Shown here in pieces: positions 1 to 8,298 of a stretch of DNA of 57,048 nt. This stretch comes from Desulfuromonas sp. (GTDB lineage: Bacteria > Desulfobacterota > Desulfuromonadia > Desulfuromonadales > Geothermobacteraceae). The DNA is taken from positions 1 to 57,048 of the forward strand of contig PKUA01000067.1 of assembly GCA_002868905.1 (NCBI GenBank), read 5' to 3'. Every line of letters begins with the position of its first letter. The stretch's first letter is position 1. The position numbers and the translations under genes are program-made. The notes below the pieces were generated by a model. That model made no database searches. It saw only the letters and a program-made list of their open reading frames with translations, and was not told where the DNA came from.

Positions 1-873
1 GTCGCGACCCAGGTATCGGCTCGGATCATCGGTCAGAATTTGCTTTCTGCCGAAGTTGCCGGTACGCCCGCTTCAGAGATCCTCCCTGATAGCGAAACAC
101 TGCACCTGCTTGACCCGTTGAGTGCCGAATGGTATGCCCTGGCTGGACGGCTGGAGTACCAGGCGGGGGATCCGGTACGGGCAGTGGAGAGGTTCCGAAC
201 TGCCAACATAAAACGTCCATTTAACCGGATTATCCTGCAGAGTCTTGGAGAACTGCTCATCAGCCAGGGGCGGATTGAGTCAGGTCTGCTGCTGGCGAGA
301 GCTGGGGCCGAGCAGGAGCGAATGTTTCCAGATGGCTGGCGTTGGTATGTCACGCTCCTGTCGCAAGCCAATCCCGAAGAGAGCCTTCCGGTTTTCAAGC
401 GGGTTATCAAGCTCGAACCCCTGAAAACACGCGACTACCTGACGATGATGGTTTTGCGAGGGTTTACCAATGACCAGATCGAACGGGCTCTCCCTGACGA
501 GTCAATTCCGTGGGTTTCTTATGGCGATTATCATCGTGAACTCGGCGATGAGGAGGCCGCCGAGGCGTGTTACCGAACTGCGACCCTGCATGCACTTTCC
601 TCTTCTGCTCCATCAGCGGTTGTGTTTCGAAAATATGCTGCTTTTCTCGTCAGTCGTCAGAGAATGGCCGAGGCAGTCGATCTGCTGGAGCAGGGGTGCG
701 CTCTGCTGCCGAACGATCCGGGTCTTCTGTTGCTGTACGCCAGGTACAGCGAGGTGGTCGGGTTGGTGCGCCAGGCGCATGACGGTTATCAGCGGGTGCT
801 GATGATCAGGCCCGGACATGTTGAAGCCCGCCGTCGGCTGACCCAGCTTGAGAAAGAGTGGACAACTCTTTAA
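1..873 (+). CDS. TPR-repeat protein, 5' end outside window
   Basis: The reading frame is open from the first base of the window, so this is the C-terminal part (about 290 residues) of a longer protein. It contains helix-turn-helix TPR-like units, for example around residues 45-65 (ALAGRLEYQAGDPVRAVERF), 180-200 and 225-285, the last ending in a typical GxxxxAxxxYxxxLxxxP pattern. TPR arrays are protein-protein scaffolds, often attached to polysaccharide-assembly or membrane proteins. The missing N-terminus prevents a specific call. It is convergent with the next gene, and a weak CCGG-rich hairpin lies between the two. Confidence 0.75.
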   Translation, partial: VATQVSARIIGQNLLSAEVAGTPASEILPDSETLHLLDPLSAEWYALAGRLEYQAGDPVRAVERFRTANIKRPFNRIILQSLGELLISQGRIESGLLLARAGAEQERMFPDGWRWYVTLLSQANPEESLPVFKRVIKLEPLKTRDYLTMMVLRGFTNDQIERALPDESIPWVSYGDYHRELGDEEAAEACYRTATLHALSSSAPSAVVFRKYAAFLVSRQRMAEAVDLLEQGCALLPNDPGLLLLYARYSEVVGLVRQAHDGYQRVLMIRPGHVEARRRLTQLEKEWTTL

Positions 874-939
874 TTTGAATCAGATTCTTGAGCCGGACAG
901 CCGGATTCGCAGCCGGTTCATGGATCGTCTGACAGAATC

Positions 940-2853
940 CTAACCGACCATTTTTGAAAAATGGCGTTTGGTGGAATCCTGCAATTTGCTGGCGACCCTG
1001 AACGCTTCACGCAGCAGGTCCTGCTCGTTCTTTGTCAGCGCATACGGGTCGAGATAGTGGCTCGGACGCTCCCCCTGCTCAATCATTGCGATCTCATTGC
1101 GCAGCCGTAAGAAGGTGAAAGCTTCGAACGCGGCCTTGATGTGCTCGGCCGACTCCTGGGTAAAGACTTTCAGCTCGACAAGTTTGTCGAGACGTTCAAT
1201 GGTCGTCGTCGCGTCGACCTGCTGTTCCAGCAGAAACATCCTGACACAGTCGACAATGAAGATACTGCCGGCCTGTTTGATAGAGAGGGTCCCCTTGTGT
1301 TCCTCCTCCCGATCGAGGGTGAAACGACCGAGCAGGCCGAGCGGAACCTTGTGCTTGAAGTCGAGTTCCATCATGTGGTAGAGGAACAGCGGAAATTCGG
1401 CAAGCAACTGGTGGACGATGTCACGCAAACCGTTGCAGAGAGAGGCCTCTCCCACCAACGGCATGAAATCGAAAAATATCGAGGAGTACCTGACCCGTTG
1501 CGGCTCCGGGACGTTGATCCAGGTGGTGATACGTTTTTTCCATTCCGACAGCCTACCCCGCCAGAGCGGATTGTCGGCCATGACCTTGCCGTCGCAGAGC
1601 TTGTAGCCGATGCGGGCGTAGGCATCGACCAGTTTGTCGGCAAACGGCACGAAAAAGGCGTCGACCTCGTCCTGCATGTCGTCGGGGAAGTCTTCGTAGA
1701 TGAAGCCGTTGTCCTGATCCGGTCCGAGCAGCATCTCCTTGCGACCACCGCTCCCCATAATCATGAAACAGAAGTCGATGTCGGGTGGAGTCATCCCTTG
1801 TTCCGCCATCTCCTTGAGAACCAGGTCGAAACCGCGTCGCATGATGGTGTGGTGGATGTAGGAGATGATCTCCATGGTCTCGAACGGGGATCGTGTCTCG
1901 CTCATCAGTGCCTTGGCCACCTTGACCACTTCCTGCCGGGCGGTGGCGAGCTGCTCGATGGTGGTTGCATCCTTGATGCTGCCAACCAGGAGCATCGACT
2001 TCTGGCTCCGGTAGCGCATCAGGTCCCGCAGAGTAACGATCCCGACCACCTCGCCATCCGCGAGAATCGGCAGGTGCTTGACCTTGTGGGACATCATGAA
2101 GGTCGTCGCTTCGTACATGTAGGTGTCTGGAGCCATGGTGTACGGATTCGGCGTCATGACATCCCGCGCGACCACTGTAGTGGAGTCGATGGTGTCATTG
2201 GCAAGGACTTTGGCGACCAGGTCCCGCTCGGTGACGATGCCGATCACTTTGTTCCGGTCAGCGCAGACCAGAATGGCACCGATGCCTCTCTTGATCAATC
2301 TTTGCGCAATGTCTCTGACACAAGTGTCCGGCGAACAGGTTTCGACCGGCGTCGACATGATTTCGGACAGCCGCTTCTTAAATGGGTAAGCCTCCATCTG
2401 GGTCAGGGCATTCTGCGCATGATCCCTGACCATATCGGCGTACAGTCCGCGTACCTGCGAGAGGACCGCTTTGGTGAAATGCTCGGTGATCTGGGGGTAA
2501 CGCTTGGCCGTTTTCTGCAGGTGTTCAGCCGGAATCAGGTAACACTCAGTCTCCTTCACGGTGCGGGCCCCGGCGGTATAGTCTTCGTTGGTAAAGACCG
2601 GGGTGCCCCCGAAGAAGTTGCCTTCTTTTCGGTAGTCGACCACCATTTCAACCCCGCCGGGAGTGAGGGCGACAATTTCCACCAGCCCGCTCTTGATAAC
2701 ATAAAGGTAGCCGGTCGGAGGGTCGTTCTGGTTGAAGATGTGTACGTGTGCCGGGAATTTTTTGAGGGTGGCAGCCTGCCTGAATTCATCGAATACTTCG
2801 TCGGGGATGTGGTTGAACGGTTCCGTCTGTTTCAGATTCCTGATCAGGCCCAT
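940..2853 (-). CDS. cNMP-binding / double CBS / DUF294 nucleotidyltransferase-like signalling protein
   Basis: 637 residues. Domains in order: cyclic-nucleotide-binding (Crp-like) fold about 14-130, two CBS domains about 160-215 and 230-282, then a DUF294 nucleotidyltransferase-like domain with GSGGRKEMLLGPDQDNG at 367-383, and a helical DUF294 C-terminal domain. The architecture matches the GlnD-like DUF294/CBS signal-transduction family. Such proteins are thought to sense nucleotides and are frequently encoded beside acetate/monocarboxylate symporters, as here, but their reaction is not established. The ATG at 2853 follows a GAGGG ribosome-binding site. Cytosolic; no membrane segment or signal peptide seen. 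It lies downstream of the small membrane protein and symporter on the same strand. Confidence 0.88.
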   Translation of the reverse strand: MGLIRNLKQTEPFNHIPDEVFDEFRQAATLKKFPAHVHIFNQNDPPTGYLYVIKSGLVEIVALTPGGVEMVVDYRKEGNFFGGTPVFTNEDYTAGARTVKETECYLIPAEHLQKTAKRYPQITEHFTKAVLSQVRGLYADMVRDHAQNALTQMEAYPFKKRLSEIMSTPVETCSPDTCVRDIAQRLIKRGIGAILVCADRNKVIGIVTERDLVAKVLANDTIDSTTVVARDVMTPNPYTMAPDTYMYEATTFMMSHKVKHLPILADGEVVGIVTLRDLMRYRSQKSMLLVGSIKDATTIEQLATARQEVVKVAKALMSETRSPFETMEIISYIHHTIMRRGFDLVLKEMAEQGMTPPDIDFCFMIMGSGGRKEMLLGPDQDNGFIYEDFPDDMQDEVDAFFVPFADKLVDAYARIGYKLCDGKVMADNPLWRGRLSEWKKRITTWINVPEPQRVRYSSIFFDFMPLVGEASLCNGLRDIVHQLLAEFPLFLYHMMELDFKHKVPLGLLGRFTLDREEEHKGTLSIKQAGSIFIVDCVRMFLLEQQVDATTTIERLDKLVELKVFTQESAEHIKAAFEAFTFLRLRNEIAMIEQGERPSHYLDPYALTKNEQDLLREAFRVASKLQDSTKRHFSKMVG

Positions 2854-2987
2854 GGTTTTCCCTCGTGCCGGTGGCGGCGCTTGATAGCATTGTCTGCGGG
2901 AGGGTCACCAGTCGAGACCCTCGCCGTCCGCGGACAACCATAGCATAGGAGATTCGGGGAAAAAAGAAATTAAGCGGGAGGTTGTGG

Positions 2988-3377
2988 TTACGGTTGCTTG
3001 GTTTTGCGACCGAATTTGAACGGGTGGGCCTGCAGACGAATGATCCAGTCGGCGAAGATTTTGCCCCAGATGGTAACGCCGGCCACGCCACTCCAGCTGT
3101 AAAAATCCTGAAAGGGGCCGAGCAGCAGACCGGTGAAAAGATACAGCGGCACCCCGACAATGACCCATACTGCGCACAGGCCGGCAACCAGGTTGACCAG
3201 ACCGGTATAAGGTGCCCATTTCTTGACGTCTGCAGGTGGTTCGCCGCGCTTGAGCGCGACTTCCTCGTAGTTCTTCTGCAGGAATATCCGGTGCGCGCGG
3301 CGCAGCCAGATAAATGCCATCGGGAAGAGGGCGAGAAAAAGAATCCAGTTCATCACGAGGGCAACAGTCAGTGTCAT
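2988..3377 (-). CDS. small membrane protein of unknown function
   Basis: 129 residues from ATG 3377, chosen over an in-frame TTG six bases upstream because GGAG sits six bases before the ATG. Hydrophobic segments lie near residues 5-25, 65-85 and 85-110, with a basic tail ending in KFGRKTKQP. I do not recognise a named family. It sits between the symporter operon, with its terminator, and the cNMP/CBS protein, all on the minus strand, so it may be co-transcribed with the latter. A role linked to the symporter or the signalling protein is inference only. Confidence 0.7.
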   Translation of the reverse strand: MTLTVALVMNWILFLALFPMAFIWLRRAHRIFLQKNYEEVALKRGEPPADVKKWAPYTGLVNLVAGLCAVWVIVGVPLYLFTGLLLGPFQDFYSWSGVAGVTIWGKIFADWIIRLQAHPFKFGRKTKQP

Positions 3378-3463
3378 TGGCAACTCCGGTCAGGCCCGCA
3401 TGGGCTTGTTAGTACTCCGGTCACTTTTTAGCCGACCGGGCGCATCAGTTCAACTAAAAAGTG

Positions 3464-3496
3464 GAAAAAAAGCCCCGCCAGTCGAACTGACGGGGC
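3464..3496 (-). terminator. Rho-independent terminator of the symporter operon
   Basis: Read on the minus strand, an AGCCCCGTCAG / CTGGCGGGGCT stem (one G-T wobble) with a four-base loop is followed by a run of seven T. It lies 36 bases past the symporter stop codon and ahead of the small membrane protein gene. Confidence 0.85.
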
Positions 3497-3531
3497 TATG
3501 CAATGGAACTTCAGTGTAAAGGCAGCGTATC

Positions 3532-5364
3532 TTAGTGGGCTCCACCGATCTCCTTGGAACCACGCGGGATACGGACGCTTTCGACCATGGCGGCGATGTC
3601 TTCCGGTACCGGCGGGGTCATGTTCTTGACCGCGAAGGCGACCGCGAAGTTCACCGCGGCACCGATGGCGCCGAAGGCGTTCGGCTCGATGCCGAGGAAG
3701 AAGTTAGCCTTGCCACCAAAGACGCCGAGGAAATCGGTCCCCTTGATGAAGAAGATGCCTTTGTGGGCGAAGACGTAGAGCATGGTGATGCCGAGACCGG
3801 CGAGCATGCCGGCGATGGCGCCCTGCTTGTTCATGGTCTTGCTGAAGATGCCCATCATCAACGCCGGGAAGATTGAGCTGGCGGCGAGACCGAAGGCGAT
3901 CGCCACGGTGCCGGCGGCGAAGTCAGGCGGGTTGAGGCCGAGATAGCCGGCCACGACGATGGAGCAGGCCATGGCGATCTTACCGGCCAACAGCTCGCCT
4001 TTTTCACTCAGGTCGGGCATGAACTTCTCTTTCAGCAGGTCATGGGAGATCGCCGAAGAGATGGCGAGCAACAGACCGGCCGCGGTCGAGAGGGCGGCGG
4101 CGAGGCCACCGGCTGCGACCAGGGCGATGACCCAGTTCGGCAGTCTGGCGATTTCCGGGTTGGCGAGAACCATGATGTCCCGGTTAACAGAAAGCTCACT
4201 CCCGGCCCAGCCGGCAGCCTTGGCTTTTGCGAGGAACGCCTCATTTTTCGATTTGGCGTTGTAATACTGAATGCGGCCGTCACCGTTCTTGTCTTCGAAC
4301 TTCAGCAGGCCGGTAACTTCCCAACGCTTCATCCAGGCCGGCCGCTCGTCGTACTTGATGCTGCCGTCAGGGGCGAAAAGGGCGGCATTACGCTCCGCTT
4401 CACTGGCGAAGACTTTCTTGACCGACGGGTTGACGGTAGCGTGCAGGTTCAGGCGGGCCATGGCGGCCACGGCCGGGGCGGTGGTGTAGAGGATGGCGAT
4501 GAAGACCAGCGCCCAACCGGCGGAGGCACGCGCATCCTTAACCTTGGGTACGGTGAAGAAACGGACGATGACGTGCGGCAGACCGGCGGTCCCGATCATC
4601 AGCGACACGGTGTAGACGAACATGTTCAGGGTGCTCAGGCGCGGCATGGTGGTGTACTTGGCGAAGCCGAGGTCCATGACGACCTGGTCAAGCTTCTGCA
4701 GCAGACCCATGCCGGAATCACCGAACTCACTACCGAGGCCGAGCTGCGGCAGCGGGTTGCCGGTCAGGTTCATCGAGATGAAGATCGCCGGCACGGTGTA
4801 AGCGAGAATCAGGACGCAGTACTGGGCGACCTGGGTGTAGGTGATCCCCTTCATGCCGCCGAACACCGCGTACATGAAGACGATGCCCATCCCGATGAAG
4901 ATCCCGGTTGTGTTGGAGACACCGAGGAAGCGGGAGAAGGCGACGCCGACACCGGTCATCTGGCCGATGATGTAAGTGACGGAAGCGGCCAGCAGGCACA
5001 TAACCGCCACGGTGCTGGCACCCTTGGAGTAGTAGCGGTCGCCGACGAACTGCGGCACGGTAAACTTACCGAACTTCCGCAGGTACGGGGCGAGCAGCAT
5101 GGCGAGCAGGACGTAACCGCCGGTCCAGCCCATCAGGAACAGCGCGCCGCCGTAGCCCATGTTGGCGATCAGGCCAGCCATGGAGATAAAGGAAGCGGCG
5201 GACATCCAGTCGGCGCCAGTCGCCATCCCGTTCACAACCGGGTGGACACCGCCACCGGCTACGTAAAATTCCTTGGTACTGCCAGCCCGGGCCCAAATAG
5301 CAATGCCGATGTACAGGGCAAAGGTCAGACCGACGATAATGTAGGTAATTAACTGAAGACTCAT
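3532..5364 (-). CDS. sodium:solute symporter, ActP-like (VC_2705 subfamily type)
   Basis: 610 residues, solute:sodium symporter family, about 13 membrane helices. The N-terminal FYVAGGGVHPVVNGMATGAD region and GGMKGITYTQVAQY are typical of the acetate/monocarboxylate ActP branch. Between helices there is a soluble insertion at about 306-400 carrying DKNGDGRIQYYN (358-369), which has the spacing of a calcium-binding EF-hand/dockerin loop. The ATG at 5364 has AAGGAGGAG upstream. The DUF4212 gene lies 15 bases upstream and is the usual small partner of this subfamily. Likely imports acetate or a similar short organic acid; the substrate is inferred from the family. A strong terminator follows. 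Confidence 0.93.
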   Translation of the reverse strand: MSLQLITYIIVGLTFALYIGIAIWARAGSTKEFYVAGGGVHPVVNGMATGADWMSAASFISMAGLIANMGYGGALFLMGWTGGYVLLAMLLAPYLRKFGKFTVPQFVGDRYYSKGASTVAVMCLLAASVTYIIGQMTGVGVAFSRFLGVSNTTGIFIGMGIVFMYAVFGGMKGITYTQVAQYCVLILAYTVPAIFISMNLTGNPLPQLGLGSEFGDSGMGLLQKLDQVVMDLGFAKYTTMPRLSTLNMFVYTVSLMIGTAGLPHVIVRFFTVPKVKDARASAGWALVFIAILYTTAPAVAAMARLNLHATVNPSVKKVFASEAERNAALFAPDGSIKYDERPAWMKRWEVTGLLKFEDKNGDGRIQYYNAKSKNEAFLAKAKAAGWAGSELSVNRDIMVLANPEIARLPNWVIALVAAGGLAAALSTAAGLLLAISSAISHDLLKEKFMPDLSEKGELLAGKIAMACSIVVAGYLGLNPPDFAAGTVAIAFGLAASSIFPALMMGIFSKTMNKQGAIAGMLAGLGITMLYVFAHKGIFFIKGTDFLGVFGGKANFFLGIEPNAFGAIGAAVNFAVAFAVKNMTPPVPEDIAAMVESVRIPRGSKEIGGAH

Positions 5365-5379
5365 GGTATTCGCTCCTCC

Positions 5380-5634
5380 TTAATCTTCGTGGACGTCAAA
5401 TTTTTCGTCGATTTTGCCCATCATTTTGGCATAGACGAAGATCATCGCCACGAAACAGTACATTGAACCCTGCTGGGCGAACCAGAAACCGAGCGGATAA
5501 CCGCCGAGCATAATGCCGTTCAGGGCAGGGGCGAACAGAATGCCGAGCCCGTACGATACGATGAACCAAACGATCAGGACGTTCCTGATCAGGCCCAGGG
5601 TGGCTTTCCAATAAGCAACACCGTCTGTAGTCAT
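5380..5634 (-). CDS. DUF4212 small membrane subunit of the symporter
   Basis: 84 residues with two predicted membrane helices (about 15-35 and 45-70). ATG 5634 is preferred over a TTG at 5655 because AGGAGG lies six bases upstream of it. The pattern of WKATLGLIRN, then a long hydrophobic stretch, then GFWFAQQGSMY fits the DUF4212 (putative solute:sodium symporter small subunit) family. Members are almost always encoded immediately before a VC_2705-type symporter, exactly as here. It probably forms or stabilises a complex with the large permease. Confidence 0.92.
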   Translation of the reverse strand: MTTDGVAYWKATLGLIRNVLIVWFIVSYGLGILFAPALNGIMLGGYPLGFWFAQQGSMYCFVAMIFVYAKMMGKIDEKFDVHED

Positions 5635-5717
5635 GAATTGCCTCCTCTCTCTCAAACTTGAAAAATGTGTGGTTACCTTCCTAACCAGACTTGCAACTGC
5701 TTGATCCGCACATATGG

Positions 5718-5743
5718 CGAATCGATTCGATTACAACGTTTAC
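5718..5743. promoter_or_regulatory. candidate operator upstream of the symporter operon
   Basis: A perfect 12-bp palindrome CGAATCGATTCG (5718-5729) abuts GATTAC-AAC-GTTTAC (5729-5743). The second part resembles the TAATAC-N3-GTTTTA element found upstream of both neighbouring IclR genes (8 of 12 half-site positions). A weak minus-strand promoter TTGTAA-16-TATGTG overlaps it. Plausible IclR binding site; weak by itself. Confidence 0.35.
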
Positions 5744-5847
5744 AGCGTAGTGTCGAAATGGCCTCCTTTCCTAGGTTCGTTGATTTCTGTCATCCTGTTG
5801 AAAAGTGACGTGCCCGAAGCCCGCATCATCGCGGGCAGATAATGGTT

Positions 5848-6606
5848 TCAATGCCCTGCACCACCAAGGTAGTGACCGACATAGCCGAGCTTGCTGGAGA
5901 TGATGACCCCAGCCTCACTTAGCATGGGCAATAGCTCTTGATTGATCTTTTCCTCGTTCATCCGGAAATCCGGTCCGACCAGGCAGAGGCTTGCGGTCAA
6001 CTTGCCGCTATTGCCGAGCAGCGGGACGGCGAGGGATGTGACCCCTTCACCCAGTGCGCCTTTGTCGATGCAGTTTCCTCGAACCTGGACTTGCGCCAGT
6101 TCGGCCATATTATCCACCTCATCCTCCGGCAGGTCTCCCGGCTCGCTGTAGGCGAGAAGGATCTGACCGGCGGCCGTTTCGGTCAGGGGATAACGCCGGC
6201 CTACCAGTGAGACGATCTTGACCTGATGGGATGTGTCAACCATGTCGAAGAAAAGGACATCTTTTCCGCGTCGTACCGTCAGGTAAACCGCCTCGTTCGT
6301 TGTCGTGACCAGTTTTTCCATGACCGGCTTGGCTTTGCGAAGCAACCCCATGCGTGATAAAAGCTTCTGGGCGATTTCGTAAGCCGAAAGCCCCACCCGG
6401 TATTTGCTGTCGCCATCGGTCCGTTCGACGTAACCGCGAGTTTCAAAGGTCGCCAGCAACCTGAAAACGCTCGTTTTGTTCATGCCGAGACGTTGACTGA
6501 GGCTCGAAATCCGAACCTCCTCTCCGCTCTCCGAGAGAGCCTCGAGAACATCAAGAGCGTTTTCGACCGATTGAATGGTATAGGTGGCTCGACCTCGGGG
6601 TGCCAT
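5848..6606 (-). CDS. IclR-family transcriptional regulator (paralogue 1)
   Basis: 252 residues. N-terminal winged helix about 10-75 (IQSVENALDVLEAL, then NKTSVFRLLATFETRGYVER), followed by an IclR effector-binding domain to the end (VGRRYPLTETAAGQILLAY). ATG 6606 is chosen although the frame continues upstream to a TTG at 6738: it places the protein start at exactly the same distance from the winged helix as in the paralogue at 7225-7992. The ribosome-binding site AAGGAG is about 14 bases away, which is long. The symporter operon starts just downstream on the same strand, so control of organic-acid uptake is likely but inferred. Confidence 0.9.
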   Translation of the reverse strand: MAPRGRATYTIQSVENALDVLEALSESGEEVRISSLSQRLGMNKTSVFRLLATFETRGYVERTDGDSKYRVGLSAYEIAQKLLSRMGLLRKAKPVMEKLVTTTNEAVYLTVRRGKDVLFFDMVDTSHQVKIVSLVGRRYPLTETAAGQILLAYSEPGDLPEDEVDNMAELAQVQVRGNCIDKGALGEGVTSLAVPLLGNSGKLTASLCLVGPDFRMNEEKINQELLPMLSEAGVIISSKLGYVGHYLGGAGH

Positions 6607-6737
6607 GTACGTCGACAAAGCTCCTTCTTTATTTTCGCTTCCCCTTAAAGGTGAAACGCTATCAATGCGACGTTTCGCCGGGACGGGGCGGGCATTTGCG
6701 AACTCTGCCCAAACAGTATTTGAATTCAGTGCGGCCA

Positions 6738-6766
6738 AATCTAATACGCCGTTTTATTTTTGTCAA
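6738..6766 (-). promoter_or_regulatory. promoter with palindromic operator for IclR paralogue 1
   Basis: Minus strand: TTGACA (6761-6766), 17-base spacer, TAGATT (6738-6743). The spacer carries the palindrome-like TAATAC-GCC-GTTTTA (plus-strand reading). A 25-bp block (6742-6766) matches 21 of 25 positions at 8100-8124 upstream of the second IclR gene. Confidence 0.6.
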
Positions 6767-7224
6767 CCAGTTTTTTAAAAGACACTTAAAAAAAACTTAA
6801 AAAGCTAGATAAAACATGTATTTGTCGAAATTAACAGTATTTACGAAATACAAACATTAGAGAAAACACATTGTTTGTTATATGACTTTTTTTGTTATAT
6901 AAGTGATGCTCATAATTTTTATGCCTTAAGATAAAAATATACGATGTTTCAGGAATTTCAACTGGTCGGGTAAAAAAGAAAACCGACATTCGAAATGGAG
7001 CATTTTGGTCTTAGTTCAAAACGGGGGTTCAGAATTCTCCCTCAGGGTGGCGAACTTGGATTTGTGATTTCAATAAAAGCTGGTCGATTCCCTGGCTGGT
7101 CGCGATTCTTTCCTGCGCATGTCCGAAGATGTGTCGATGCGGTTCCGTGAATGAAACGGTTTGGTCAAAAGGATTTGGATCGGCCCCTCGTGTTCGTGGG
7201 ATGAAGTCGTGAGAGTGTGCCGGG
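6767..7224. other. intergenic, AT-rich, no gene seen
   Basis: Between the promoter of IclR 1 and the end of IclR 2. The first half (to about 7020) is markedly AT-rich, with many A/T runs and repeated TTGTTATAT-type words. The second half returns to normal composition. I see no convincing ORF, RNA gene or clear terminator. The open frame entering IclR 2 on the minus strand from 7029 is only a shadow. Confidence 0.5.
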
Positions 7225-7992
7225 TCAGGCCATCTCTCGTCGGAGATAATGCCCGAGATATCCGAGTTTGGAAGAGATTGTGTGCCCTGCATTGATCAGG
7301 TTTGGCAGGAGCAGACCTTCGAGGAGTTCCTTGTTTATTCGATAATCGGGCAGGACAAAGCAGAGGGAGCCAGCTACTCCGCCACCGGAGTTGAGTAGCG
7401 GGGCGGACAGGCTGGCGACTCCTTCACCCAGCTCGTTCTGTCCCCGGCTCCAGCCGCACTCCCGAATCTCCTTGAGTTCGTTGAGGTCGAGAACGTCGGT
7501 TACCGGATATTTCTTGAGCTCGCTGTCAGTCTGGTGGGCAAGGAAGATTCGTCCGGCGGAAGAGGCGTGAAGGGGATAGCGTCTCCCGACCAGGGAAGCG
7601 ATTTTGACCTGCTGAGGCGTTTCGACTTTTTCGAGGAAAAGGGCATCTGTGCCACGCTGGATAACCAGGTAGACCGATTCTTGGCAATTACGAACCAGCA
7701 TGTCCATGACGGGACGGGCGTCTCGCAACAGGTGCATGCGGGAAAGGAGTTTTTGCCCGACCTCGAATGCCGAGATTCCCAGGCGGTAGCGACCGGACTG
7801 TTCCTCGCGTTCAACATAGCCGCGGTTTTCGAAAGTGGCCAGCAGGCGAAAAACGCTGGTTTTGGTCATGCCGAGTTTTTCACTCAGGCGAGAGATTTGA
7901 ACTTCATCCGGTTCGTCGCATAGGGCCTCAAGGACATCGAGGGCATTTTCAACCGAATGGATCGAGTAGGACTCTTTTTCTCTAGTCGTCAA
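7225..7992 (-). CDS. IclR-family transcriptional regulator (paralogue 2)
   Basis: 255 residues, clearly paralogous to the gene at 5848-6606: they share SVENALDVLEAL, KTSVFRLLATF, RGYVER, VGRRYPL and SSKLGYxGHYL. Winged helix about 10-75, effector domain about 90-250. TTG 7992 is chosen rather than a GTG at 8082: AGGGG lies four to five bases upstream, and the residue count before the conserved core then equals that of paralogue 1 (12 residues to the Ile of SIHSVENAL). Its promoter carries the same element as paralogue 1, suggesting auto- or cross-regulation. Effector unknown. Confidence 0.88.
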   Translation of the reverse strand: MTTREKESYSIHSVENALDVLEALCDEPDEVQISRLSEKLGMTKTSVFRLLATFENRGYVEREEQSGRYRLGISAFEVGQKLLSRMHLLRDARPVMDMLVRNCQESVYLVIQRGTDALFLEKVETPQQVKIASLVGRRYPLHASSAGRIFLAHQTDSELKKYPVTDVLDLNELKEIRECGWSRGQNELGEGVASLSAPLLNSGGGVAGSLCFVLPDYRINKELLEGLLLPNLINAGHTISSKLGYLGHYLRREMA

Positions 7993-8095
7993 AATGCCCC
8001 TGCCGGTGTTGGGAGATAGAGGTGGGTTGGTCAGTGGAGCCGAGGGAGTCGATTTGGGCCACAAATGGTTTGACCCCGCCACCTAATTAATTCAA

Positions 8096-8124
8096 TAGAT
8101 AATACAGTGTTTTATTGTTGTCAA
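8096..8124 (-). promoter_or_regulatory. promoter with palindromic operator for IclR paralogue 2
   Basis: Minus strand: TTGACA (8119-8124) and a 17-base spacer containing the element TAATAC-AGT-GTTTTA (plus-strand reading), then TATCTA. Nearly identical in sequence and geometry to 6738-6766. The surrounding gap (7993-8298) is AT-rich and holds nothing else that I can support. Confidence 0.6.
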
Positions 8125-8298
8125 TTTATTTTTGAGGAAAAAGTGATTTTTGGAAAAAGTCTCATAAATAATTGAAAAAAAACAAGAAAAAATACCATAA
8201 GCTGGTTCTTTGTTGCGGTGTTTTGCGGTGGTTCGGGGGACGTTCTCAGGTTGGAATTTCGGATGGTAAGAAAAGTTATATCTTACTAAAAAGATGTT

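Noticed and set aside
1141-2943. 600-codon open frame on the plus strand opposite the cNMP/CBS gene
   Set aside because: The minus strand encodes recognisable domains throughout; the plus frame is a mirror effect of GC-rich codon use and its product has no coherent motif.
4042-5352. 436-codon open frame opposite the symporter
   Set aside because: The product is charged and repetitive (His/Asp/Gly-rich) with no membrane or domain pattern, while the opposite strand is a clear permease.
5655-5847. Sigma-54 promoter for the symporter operon
   Set aside because: The best GG...GC pair has 11 rather than 10 intervening bases, and the other candidate (GGGCACG) lacks the -12 GC.
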